Source: Lysobacter sp.
GTDB taxonomy: Bacteria > Pseudomonadota > Gammaproteobacteria > Xanthomonadales > Xanthomonadaceae
Length of the DNA stretch: 64,000 nt
Direction of reading: 5' to 3'
Assembly: GCA_013141175.1 (NCBI GenBank)
Contig: JABFRN010000001.1
Location: 1,999,444 to 2,063,443 of the forward strand
Shown: one piece after another, positions 1 through 6,988 of the stretch
Numbering within the stretch: position 1 is the first letter of the stretch
How the letters are laid out: each line of letters opens with the position of its first letter
Translations under genes and position numbers: made by a program
The notes under the pieces: model-generated
The model's input: only the letters and a program-made list of their open reading frames with translations
Told to the model about the DNA's origin: nothing
Databases searched by the model: none

Positions 1-462
1 GCTTCGGGCGCGGTCGCGGGTCTGGTCGCGATCACCCCGGCCTGCGGCTACGTCGGCCTGATGGGCGCGCTCGCCATCGGCGCCATCGCCGGCATCGTTT
101 GCTTCTGGGGCGTGACCGGGCTGAAGAAGCTGCTGCGCGCCGACGATTCGCTCGATGTGTTCGGCGTGCACGGCGTCGGCGGCATCACCGGTGCGCTGCT
201 CACCGGCGTGTTCGCGGCGCCGTCGCTCGGCGGCGCGGGCATCTGGGACTACGTGACCGAAACCGCACTGGCCGACTACAGCATCGCCTCGCAGGTCTGG
301 ATCCAGCTGCAGGGCGTGCTGGTGACGGTCGCGCTGTCGGGCGTGGTCTCGCTGGTCGCGTTCACGCTGGTGAAATACACCATCGGCCTGCGCGTGACCG
401 AAGAAGCCGAGCGCGAAGGCCTGGATATCGCCTCGCACGGCGAAGCGGCTTACGAGCACTGA
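1..462 (+). CDS. amtB: Ammonium transporter AmtB, C-terminal part (5' end outside window)
   Basis: Inner-membrane ammonium channel; the frame is open from base 1, so only the last 153 residues are present. Visible are the motif DVFGVHGVGGITGALLTGVF, which carries the second pore histidine of the Amt/Rh family, hydrophobic helices on both sides, and a final membrane helix near VLVTVALSGVVSLVAFTLV. The cytoplasmic tail contains GLRVTEEAEREGLDIASHGE, the conserved Amt tail that docks a PII protein such as GlnK. glnK is usually immediately upstream, which would lie outside this window. A strong hairpin follows the stop. The ntrB-ntrC pair near 31-33 kb would be the expected regulator. Confidence 0.93.
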   Translation, partial: ASGAVAGLVAITPACGYVGLMGALAIGAIAGIVCFWGVTGLKKLLRADDSLDVFGVHGVGGITGALLTGVFAAPSLGGAGIWDYVTETALADYSIASQVWIQLQGVLVTVALSGVVSLVAFTLVKYTIGLRVTEEAEREGLDIASHGEAAYEH

Positions 463-507
463 GCATCGTCGCTGCCCCGATTCGCAGCAGGTGTTTTCGC
501 GACAACC

Positions 508-534
508 GACGGCGCCGGAGTTTCCGGCGCCGTC
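508..534. terminator. Rho-independent-type hairpin between amtB and the convergent gene
   Basis: Perfect 12-bp stem (508-519 with 523-534) and a 3-base loop, followed on the plus strand by TTGCGTT. It lies between two convergent genes and could end transcription from both. Confidence 0.75.
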
Positions 535-552
535 TTGCGTTCCGGCGGCTGT

Positions 553-1011
553 TCAGAGACTGCAGTTGGTCATCAAGCCGCCCCCGGGGCGGTTGTTGCA
601 GGTGACGTAGTACTGCGTGTTGGCCGGACCGAAACCCATCCGCTGCTCGATCAGTTGGCCGTTGAGGTAAAGATAGGTCGCACCCCACGGATCGGCCTCG
701 CGCCAGTAGTCGATGATCGCCTGTGCGTTCTGGAACGGGCCTTCCGCCGGGCAGTTCAGCTTGATGAGTGCGTCCTGCGGGCAGACGAAGTACTGGCCCA
801 TGGCGGCCGGACCGAAGCCGTAACGCTGGAATACCAGCGTGCCGTCGACGTAAGCGTAGCCGGCACCCGCAGGATCGAACTGCTGCCAGGCCTGGACCAG
901 GCCGTGCACGTTCTGGAACGGACCCTGTGGAATCTGCTGGGCTTCGGCACGGCCGCCGAACAGCAGCGCGCCGAGCAGGAGCAGGGTGGGGAATACGATG
1001 TTTCGGATCAT
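553..1011 (-). CDS. Small secreted protein with two internal repeats, unknown function
   Basis: 152 residues. The N-terminus is a typical Sec signal peptide (Met-Ile-Arg, hydrophobic core LLLLGALLFGG, cleavage near AEA-QQ). The mature part is two copies of a roughly 55-residue repeat, each beginning GPFQN, then a Trp-x-x-x-Asp-Pro-x-Gly-Ala segment, a Tyr-x-Tyr-x-x-Gly strand, and a GFGPA motif before Tyr and Cys. Four cysteines in the mature part suggest disulphides outside the cytoplasm. I do not recognise the family. It is a lone gene, divergent from the P450 gene and separated from it by about 260 bases. Confidence 0.7.
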   Translation of the reverse strand: MIRNIVFPTLLLLGALLFGGRAEAQQIPQGPFQNVHGLVQAWQQFDPAGAGYAYVDGTLVFQRYGFGPAAMGQYFVCPQDALIKLNCPAEGPFQNAQAIIDYWREADPWGATYLYLNGQLIEQRMGFGPANTQYYVTCNNRPGGGLMTNCSL

Positions 1012-1269
1012 GGAAAAACTCCTGGATGCGAGGGAACGGTGCCCATGGGCACCGGGGGATCCGTGCGTGGATCCAGTTGCTCAAGCGAAATGGGCCGTGC
1101 GGGAGGATCACGCCGGAGGCATCCGCAGTGCCGCCGCTGGCCTATGATCGAACCCGGCCGATGTGCCGGCCGACGTACCGGTCAATACGGCAGAGGACTC
1201 CGGGCAGATGGAACGACACCGCCACGCTTCGCGCGCCTGCGCACGCCAACGATTTCTCCGGCGCCGGGC

Positions 1270-2670
1270 ATGAGCGCCAGCGTGCACGACGGTCTGCCCG
1301 ATCTCCCGTTCGCGGCCGATGTCGATGCCATCGGCGATGAGCCGATGCGCTACCTGGACCGATGGCGCCGTTCGCTGGGCGATCTGTACGCATTGCCGGT
1401 CGACGGCCCGCTGCTGTCGCGATCGTCCGACTGCCGGGGCGTGGTCGCTGTTTTCGGCGAAGCCCATCAGCGCGCGGTGCTCGCCGATATCGAGCGTTTC
1501 GTGCTGCCGGTGTCCGCAGCCGTGCGCCTGGGCCTGCCGCCGACGCTGCAGAATCTCAATGCAAGCCTGCACGGCATGCGCGGCAGCGAGCACGAGCGCC
1601 AGAAGCAATCGCTGGCGCGCGTGCTCTCTTCCGCCGATGCGGCGGCCGTGCGCGACGCCGCGGACTCCGCGGTCGCCGAGACCTGCGCGCGCATGCGGAC
1701 GCAGCGCAAGGGGGGCTTGCTGGCGGAAATGCGCGACCTGGTCCTGCGGGCGTCGTCGCGCCTCATGTTCGGAGACTGCGCCACCTGCATGCTGTCGCCA
1801 GCGCTGCTGATGACCTATTTCCAACTGCGGCGCGAAGCCACCGCGCCCTGGCATTCGATGGATGATGCCAGTCGCGATCTGCTGATCCGGATGGGTGGCG
1901 ACGTCGACGCGGGGTTGCGCGACTACCGCCGCGCCGCGCGGGAGGAGGCTTCGCATCCCGAACGTTTCGGGGCGCTGGCGGCGCTGGCGACGGCGCCCGA
2001 AGATGTCATCGACGAAGACCGCTTCGTTGCGCATGCCAATGTCCTCTTCATGTCCTGCAACGAACCGGTGTCGGTGGCGCTGGCGTGGACGCTGCTCGCG
2101 CTCAGCCAATTGCCGGGCCTGCGTGCGCGTCTGCGCGAGGCCGATGTCCGCAACGGCGCGACTTCGGCGTTACTCGATGCAGTGCTGAGCGAATCGCTGC
2201 GGGTGCTCACTCCCAACGCATTGATGGTGCGCATGACCCGCGAACCGGTGCAATTGGGCCCGCATCGTCTGCCTGCGGATTGCGAAGTGCTGCTGTGCCC
2301 GTTCCTGTCGCACCGCGAGCCGGCGCTGTTTCCGCAGCCGCAGCGGTTCCAGCCGTCGCGGTGGTCGCAGCTGCGTCCTTCGCCGTACGCCTATTTTCCG
2401 TTCGGCGCGGGCGGACACGGCTGCGTCGGTCGCGGGCTTGCGATGCGTCTGCTGCAACAGACGATGACGGCATTGATCCGGCACGGCGACTGGGTGCTCG
2501 ATGGCGATACCTCGGTGGATTGGCGCGTGCACATCATGCTGATGCCTGCGGATGATCCGCGCATGCGCTTTCGCGATGCGTCCGACGCGCTTTCCGGTGA
2601 GGTTCGCGAAGACGGTCGTCTCTCCGGCGGCGTCAGCGCGATCGTCGAGCTGTCGGATGTCGGGTGTTGA
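1270..2670 (+). CDS. Cytochrome P450 of the RiPP cluster (ApyO-type cross-linking candidate)
   Basis: 466 residues, normal for a bacterial P450. The K-helix ExxR motif is Glu308-Ser-Leu-Arg311, and the haem loop is FGAGGHGCVGRG with Cys385 as thiolate ligand. The I helix shows SCNEPVSVALAW rather than the usual acid-Thr pair, which can occur in P450s acting on carrier-bound or peptide substrates. No membrane anchor is seen. The frame is open far upstream; the Met at 1270 is chosen for family length, with 1144 the alternative; neither has a strong ribosome site. The gene directly precedes a precursor peptide, MNIO, B12-radical SAM and methyltransferase genes. In the aminopyruvatide pathway, as I recall it, the P450 forms a biaryl bond between two aromatic residues of the core. 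By inference this one would join the Trp and Tyr of the WLYD core. Confidence 0.9.
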   Translation: MSASVHDGLPDLPFAADVDAIGDEPMRYLDRWRRSLGDLYALPVDGPLLSRSSDCRGVVAVFGEAHQRAVLADIERFVLPVSAAVRLGLPPTLQNLNASLHGMRGSEHERQKQSLARVLSSADAAAVRDAADSAVAETCARMRTQRKGGLLAEMRDLVLRASSRLMFGDCATCMLSPALLMTYFQLRREATAPWHSMDDASRDLLIRMGGDVDAGLRDYRRAAREEASHPERFGALAALATAPEDVIDEDRFVAHANVLFMSCNEPVSVALAWTLLALSQLPGLRARLREADVRNGATSALLDAVLSESLRVLTPNALMVRMTREPVQLGPHRLPADCEVLLCPFLSHREPALFPQPQRFQPSRWSQLRPSPYAYFPFGAGGHGCVGRGLAMRLLQQTMTALIRHGDWVLDGDTSVDWRVHIMLMPADDPRMRFRDASDALSGEVREDGRLSGGVSAIVELSDVGC

Positions 2671-2696
2671 CAACGTCGAGAAAGCTGTGACATGTT
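2667..2696 (+). promoter_or_regulatory. Possible sigma-70 promoter for the RiPP precursor gene
   Basis: A perfect TTGACA (2667-2672) overlaps the P450 stop codon and is followed 18 bases later by CATGTT (2691-2696), a weak -10 match. It lies 170 bases before the precursor start, leaving a long leader that contains two GATTTTCG repeats (about 2711 and 2743). It would allow the precursor to be transcribed independently of the P450. This is a visual match only. Confidence 0.3.
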
Positions 2697-2861
2697 CGTG
2701 TGATCGCAGTTTTCATGCTGGATTTTCGGAAGGATATTCGAACAACGGATTTTCGAAGAACGGGTGTTCAAGGCTTGGGCGTTTCCAGAAAAACCGCGCT
2801 TCGGAATGTTTCGTCGGACGTCGCAAGGCGTCCATCACTCGCAGGACGGAGGAGCAGGGAA

Positions 2862-3107
2862 ATGGCAACAACGAAGAAACCAGCCGCCAAAAAGGCAGCC
2901 AAGAAAGCAACCAAGAAAGCCGTGAAGGCGGGTGCCGCCAGCATCACGCTGGCAGGCGCGATTCCCAAGCTGCATCTGTCGATGCCGCTGGACAAGAAGA
3001 AGATCGCCGCGATCCAGCGCTGCATCGAGAAGGGCACGCTCAATGTGACCCTCAGCAAGGTCGATCTGGCCGGCGGCAAGCTCGGCAGCGGCTGGCTGTA
3101 CGACTGA
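2862..3107 (+). CDS. RiPP precursor peptide, ApyA-like, C-terminal core Trp-Leu-Tyr-Asp
   Basis: 81 residues. The start is fixed by a GGAGGA ribosome site about ten bases upstream. Residues 1-23 are rich in Lys and Ala (AAKKAAKKATKKA, like a histone tail). Residues 24-70 form a leader with alternating hydrophobic residues (IPKLHLSMPLD, then an amphipathic KKIAAIQRCIEKG helix and NVTLSKVDLAG). The end is GGKLGSG followed by Trp78-Leu79-Tyr80-Asp81. An aromatic-x-aromatic-Asp C-terminus is the expected substrate of the aminopyruvatide enzymes: the MNIO acts on the terminal Asp, the P450 on the two aromatics, and the B12-radical SAM enzyme on a beta-carbon. The assignment as precursor is inferred from the gene order, the short length and the C-terminal motif; a small DNA-binding protein is the main alternative for the lysine tail. 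Confidence 0.8.
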   Translation: MATTKKPAAKKAAKKATKKAVKAGAASITLAGAIPKLHLSMPLDKKKIAAIQRCIEKGTLNVTLSKVDLAGGKLGSGWLYD

Positions 3108-3114
3108 TGCCTCG

Positions 3115-3143
3115 TCGGTTCCGGCCGTAAAGGCCGGAACCGA
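3115..3143 (+). terminator. Strong hairpin directly after the RiPP precursor gene
   Basis: Perfect 12-bp GC-rich stem (3115-3126 with 3132-3143) and a GTAAA loop, seven bases after the precursor stop. No run of T follows, so it may act as a partial terminator or an mRNA 3'-end stabiliser. Either would raise precursor output relative to the modifying enzymes. Confidence 0.6.
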
Positions 3144-3269
3144 TCCGCTCCGCATGACGCGATGCGTTCGCGCATCGCGGGCAGGCGGTGTTCGCGACAT
3201 GTCTTCGCGAGATCTCTTTGCAACAGCCTTCATCAGTCGAATCGTCGTTATCGATCAGGGGCGCGCAGC

Positions 3270-4154
3270 GTGAAATTCTTCGAGGCGGATTCCGGAAGAA
3301 CGCAGTTGGGCCTGGCCTATGGCCCGAGCGCGCTCGCCTATCTCGACAGTCACCCGGAACATCTCGACTACATCGAAGTCCCGTTCGAGCAGCTGCGGCA
3401 CACGCCCGAGGTCGCGGCGCTGCAGGAACGCGTTCCGATGATCCTGCATTGCGCCAGCGTATCGGTCGCAGGCACCGTCGCGCCGACGCGGATCACGCTG
3501 GAAGCCATCGCCGACATCGCCGAGCGCATGCGCACGCCGTGGATCGGCGAACATCTGGCCTTCGTGTCCGCCGAATCCCTCGAAGATGACCGTAGCGATG
3601 AGGACCACCGCGACGAGCACCCCCGTGAGCCTGCCGACCCGACCCTGCTCACCTACACCGTCTGCCCGCAGCTGAGCGAAGCATCGGTCGAACGCGTCGT
3701 CGCCAACCTCGCCGCCGCGCGCGCGCACCTGGGGGCGACGCCGCTGCTGCTGGAGAACTCGCCGCAGTATTTCCGGATTCCCGGCAGCACCATGCCGATG
3801 TCCGAATTCATCTCCGCTGTCATCGATCGCTGCGATGCCGGCCTGCTGCTCGACCTCAGCCATTTCCTGATCACCTGCATCAACACCGGCGCCGATCCGC
3901 TGCGCGAATTGCGCAGGATTCCGCTGCATCGCGTGGTCGAGATCCATGTCTCCGGGCTCAGCGTGCAGTCGGGCATCGCCTGGGACGATCACGCCGCACC
4001 GGCGCCGCCGCTGGTGTTCGAGATGCTGCAGCGCGTGCTGCGCGAAGTCAGGCCGCAGGCGCTGACCGTCGAATACAACTGGTCGGCGGCGTTCCCGCAG
4101 CCGATCCTGCATCAGCACATGCAGCGCGTGCGTGAGCTGCTGGACGCGGCATGA
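3270..4154 (+). CDS. MNIO (DUF692) multinuclear iron oxidative enzyme, ApyH-type
   Basis: 294 residues, a TIM-barrel enzyme of the family that includes MbnB, ChrH and TglH. Family hallmarks are GLAYGPSALAYL near the N-terminus, His60 in LHCASVSV, Glu94-His95 in GEHLAF, Glu162 in LLLENSPQYF, Asp195 and His198 in LLLDLSHF, Glu224 and His226 in EIHVSG, Asp239/240 and His241 in WDDHAAP, and VEYNW near the end; these histidines and acids are the expected iron ligands. An acidic, charged insert (about residues 102-123) is unusual. I chose the GTG at 3270, which has AGGGG nine bases upstream; the frame is open further upstream. Its stop overlaps the next start (ATGA). In the apy pathway the MNIO converts the C-terminal Asp of the precursor to aminopyruvic acid, and this precursor ends in Asp. 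Confidence 0.92.
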   Translation: MKFFEADSGRTQLGLAYGPSALAYLDSHPEHLDYIEVPFEQLRHTPEVAALQERVPMILHCASVSVAGTVAPTRITLEAIADIAERMRTPWIGEHLAFVSAESLEDDRSDEDHRDEHPREPADPTLLTYTVCPQLSEASVERVVANLAAARAHLGATPLLLENSPQYFRIPGSTMPMSEFISAVIDRCDAGLLLDLSHFLITCINTGADPLRELRRIPLHRVVEIHVSGLSVQSGIAWDDHAAPAPPLVFEMLQRVLREVRPQALTVEYNWSAAFPQPILHQHMQRVRELLDAA

Positions 4155-4960
4155 GCGACCTGGCCCGGGTGCATGCGGTGCTGGCCTCCGGCGTGGAGCA
4201 TCCGCGCCTGCTCGAACAATGGCGGCAGCAGCCAGAGACGCTGCGCGAATTGGGTATCGAACCGGAGACGCTGGATCTCGCGGCGCTGGGAAAATTCGCC
4301 GGCCTGAGCGTCAAGGTGCGCCACAATCCGCTGCGGCCGATGATGCCGCTGACGTTCCGGCTGATGAGCATCGCCGCGATCGAGATCGACATCTTCGCTG
4401 CCTACGCCGCGTTCCGCTCGCGACAGGGCCTGCGTTACGCGGGTGCGATGCCGGCGCGCGCCCGCGATCTGATCGAATTCCTCGGCGGCTGGCTGGATCT
4501 CGGCGATCACACGCATGCGCTGCTCTGGGATGCGATCCGCTACGAGGATGCGGTTGCACGTTTGGGCGTGTGGTACGAGTCCGATGCGTGCGATGCCGAC
4601 CATGCCGATATCGCTACAGCGCCCCGCGTGCGCGGCGACCTCCTGCTGCAGGAACTGCAATCCGATCCGCGCGCGCTCGCCGATGCGCTGTTCGCCAGTG
4701 TTCCCGACCTGGGCAAAGTGCCGTTGCAGCCGCAGTATCGCTGCTTCTGGCGCGCACCCGATGGCGACGATGCGGCGGTGATCGTGCTCGACGCATTCGG
4801 TTACTACCTGCTGTCGCTGCTCGATGGGCGCCGCTCCATCGCGGTGTTGGCGCGACGGCTCGGCGGCGGGCAGGGCATGACCGGCGCGGTGCGCGAAGCA
4901 CTGCAGACGTTCGCGACGCTCGGCATCGTGGAACTGCCGGGCCCGATGGAGGCGCGCTGA
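4151..4960 (+). CDS. RiPP recognition partner protein of the MNIO (ApyI-like, PqqD-like C-terminus)
   Basis: 269 residues, translationally coupled to the MNIO gene through a four-base ATGA overlap. The N-terminal 180 residues form a mostly helical domain I do not recognise by name (LARVHAVLASGVEHPRLLEQ; a stretch SVKVRHNPLRPMMPLTFRLM). The C-terminal 80 residues resemble a PqqD-type winged helix, the fold of RiPP recognition elements: a strand-forming AAVIVLDAFGYYLLSLLDG, a helix RRSIAVLARRLGG, and a final helix VREALQTFATLGIVEL. MNIO enzymes normally require such a partner encoded next door to bind the leader peptide. I infer that it brings the lysine-rich leader to the MNIO and perhaps to the other enzymes. 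No catalytic motif is visible. Confidence 0.8.
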   Translation: MSDLARVHAVLASGVEHPRLLEQWRQQPETLRELGIEPETLDLAALGKFAGLSVKVRHNPLRPMMPLTFRLMSIAAIEIDIFAAYAAFRSRQGLRYAGAMPARARDLIEFLGGWLDLGDHTHALLWDAIRYEDAVARLGVWYESDACDADHADIATAPRVRGDLLLQELQSDPRALADALFASVPDLGKVPLQPQYRCFWRAPDGDDAAVIVLDAFGYYLLSLLDGRRSIAVLARRLGGGQGMTGAVREALQTFATLGIVELPGPMEAR

Positions 4961-6988
4961 GTGCGACTCACCCTGGTCGACAATCTGGTGATGCCGGAAG
5001 AAGGCGATCTGGCCATGCTGGATGTGCATCCGCATCTCGGCCTGCTCGCGCTGGCGGCGGCGGCGGAAACCGACGGCCATGTGGTACAGATCTACGACCC
5101 GAAGCGCCTGCTGCGCAGCGGCGAGTTGCGTTACGACGAGACGCTGTACGCGCGCGCGGCGAAAACAATCCTGGCCCAGCGGCCGGAAGCGGTGGGCTTC
5201 ACCACGCTGGGCTGCAGTTTCCTGTTCGCGATCAACGTCGCCGCGCTGCTGCGCCGCGAAGAGCCCGACCTGCCGATCCTGCTCGGCGGCCCGCACGCGA
5301 CGATGCTCGACCGACCGATTCTCGAGCGCTTCCCGCAGTTCGATCTGATCGTGCGCCACGAGGCCGACGAGATCTTCACCGGCGTGCTGCGCGCGCTGCC
5401 GGATCGTCATTTCATTTCGGTGCCGGGCCTGAGCTGGCGCGATGGCAAGGGCCGGTTCCAGATGACGCCGGGCAAGCCCAAGGTCGAAGATCTCGATCGC
5501 CTGCCGCTGCTGCGCTACGACCATTACCCGATCGCCGATCTCGGCCTTGATCTGCTGCGCATCGAGGCCGGACGCGGCTGTCCGTTCATGTGCACGTTCT
5601 GCTCCACCGCAGGTTTTTTCCAGCGCAGTTTCCGGCTCAAATCGGCCGAACGGCTGGTGCTGGAACTGGAGCGGCTGCGCGAGCTTTACGGCTATTCGGA
5701 GTTCAAGCTCGACCACGACATGTTCACGGTCAACAAGCGCAAGGTGCTGGAGTTCTGCGAAGCGGTGCAGGGCCGCGGTTTCCGCTGGCGGGTGTCGGCG
5801 CGCGTGGATTGCGTCAATCCGATGATGGTCGAGAAAATGGCCGAGGCCGGCTGCGTCGGTCTGTATTTCGGTATCGAGACCGGCTCCAAGCGGATGCAGC
5901 AGATCACCATGAAGCGGCTCGATGTCGATCTGGTCGAGCCGATGCTCGCGGTGTGCGAAGCGGTCGGGATCGAAACCACCGCGTCCTTCATCACCGGGTA
6001 TCCGCAGGAAAACCGTCAGGACCAGGACGACACGCTGGACATGATCGGCCGCTGCTTCAGTTCCAATTGCCTCACCCAGCTGCATATCCTGCAGCCCGAG
6101 CCCGGCACGCCGATGTACACCGAACACGGCGCCGAGGTCCGCTACGACGGCTATTCCAGTCCCTACAACAGCTATCTGCTCGGCGACCGCGATCGCGATC
6201 TGGTGGTGGGCACGCCGGAGATCTTCCAGACCTATTTCCATTACCCGGCGGAACTGCCGCGCGACGCGCACGTGTTCGCGGTGCAGACCGTCGAGCTGCT
6301 GCGTCGGGTCGGGCCGATCGTCATCGGTTACGCGCTGCGTCGCTTCGAGGGCAAGCTCAGCGCGTTCGTCGCTGCATTTTCGGCATTCATCGCGCGCGGC
6401 GAGAATGGCGATAGTGGCGAACGCATGCAGGCGCCGGATGCGACGCTGCTCGTCGCGTTCGTCGCCGATTGTTTCGGGCCGCGACATCACCTTGCTTCGC
6501 TGTTCCGCTTCGGGTTGGAATTGCACGATGCGCGCCCGTTGAACGGCACCGATCCGGTCGCGCGCGAGGCCTTCGAAGCGCCGCGCGCCTACGTGCTCAG
6601 CGACCGCGTGCGGATCCTGCCGGATCTGCACGACTGCGACCGCTGGCTGGCGCGGATCCGCGACAGTGCGTCGGTCGACGGCCTGCTCGATGACGGCCTG
6701 CTCGACGATCGCCTGCTCGACGACAGCGACGACGATCGCGTGATCTATCTTCTGCAGTTGGACGAGCGGGAACCGAAGGCCTACCGGATCGACGAAGGCG
6801 TCGAGGCGATCCTCGGCGTGTTCGCGCAGCCGCAGCGCTGCGACCATGTCGCCGAGATGATCCGCGCCAACACCGGCGGCGCGGCGGTCGAAATGACTTT
6901 TTTCCGCGATCTGGTGAGCGCCGGCATCCTGGTGCCGCCGCGCGATGCGCATGCGGGCACGATGGATGCCCGGGAGCGACGGCATTGA
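4961..6988 (+). CDS. Cobalamin-binding radical SAM enzyme with C-terminal RRE-like domain, ApyD-type
   Basis: 675 residues, GTG start immediately after the preceding stop. Residues 1-150 are a Rossmann-like B12-binding domain (LTLVDNLVMPEEG, HPHLGLLALAAAAE, VGFTTLGCSFLF, ILLGGPHATM). The radical SAM cluster motif is Cys207-Pro-Phe-Met-Cys211-Thr-Phe-Cys214, followed by SRVDCVNP-like and YFGIETGSKRM strands and FITGYPQE. Residues 520-675 are an extension with three tandem Gly/Arg-Leu-Leu-Asp-Asp units (about 573-588) and a PqqD-like end (YRIDEGVEAILGVFAQPQRC through FFRDLVSAGILVPP). In the apy pathway the equivalent enzyme makes beta-methyl-tyrosine; here the target may be Trp78 or Tyr80. The stop overlaps the next gene's TTG start. 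Confidence 0.92.
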   Translation: MRLTLVDNLVMPEEGDLAMLDVHPHLGLLALAAAAETDGHVVQIYDPKRLLRSGELRYDETLYARAAKTILAQRPEAVGFTTLGCSFLFAINVAALLRREEPDLPILLGGPHATMLDRPILERFPQFDLIVRHEADEIFTGVLRALPDRHFISVPGLSWRDGKGRFQMTPGKPKVEDLDRLPLLRYDHYPIADLGLDLLRIEAGRGCPFMCTFCSTAGFFQRSFRLKSAERLVLELERLRELYGYSEFKLDHDMFTVNKRKVLEFCEAVQGRGFRWRVSARVDCVNPMMVEKMAEAGCVGLYFGIETGSKRMQQITMKRLDVDLVEPMLAVCEAVGIETTASFITGYPQENRQDQDDTLDMIGRCFSSNCLTQLHILQPEPGTPMYTEHGAEVRYDGYSSPYNSYLLGDRDRDLVVGTPEIFQTYFHYPAELPRDAHVFAVQTVELLRRVGPIVIGYALRRFEGKLSAFVAAFSAFIARGENGDSGERMQAPDATLLVAFVADCFGPRHHLASLFRFGLELHDARPLNGTDPVAREAFEAPRAYVLSDRVRILPDLHDCDRWLARIRDSASVDGLLDDGLLDDRLLDDSDDDRVIYLLQLDEREPKAYRIDEGVEAILGVFAQPQRCDHVAEMIRANTGGAAVEMTFFRDLVSAGILVPPRDAHAGTMDARERRH

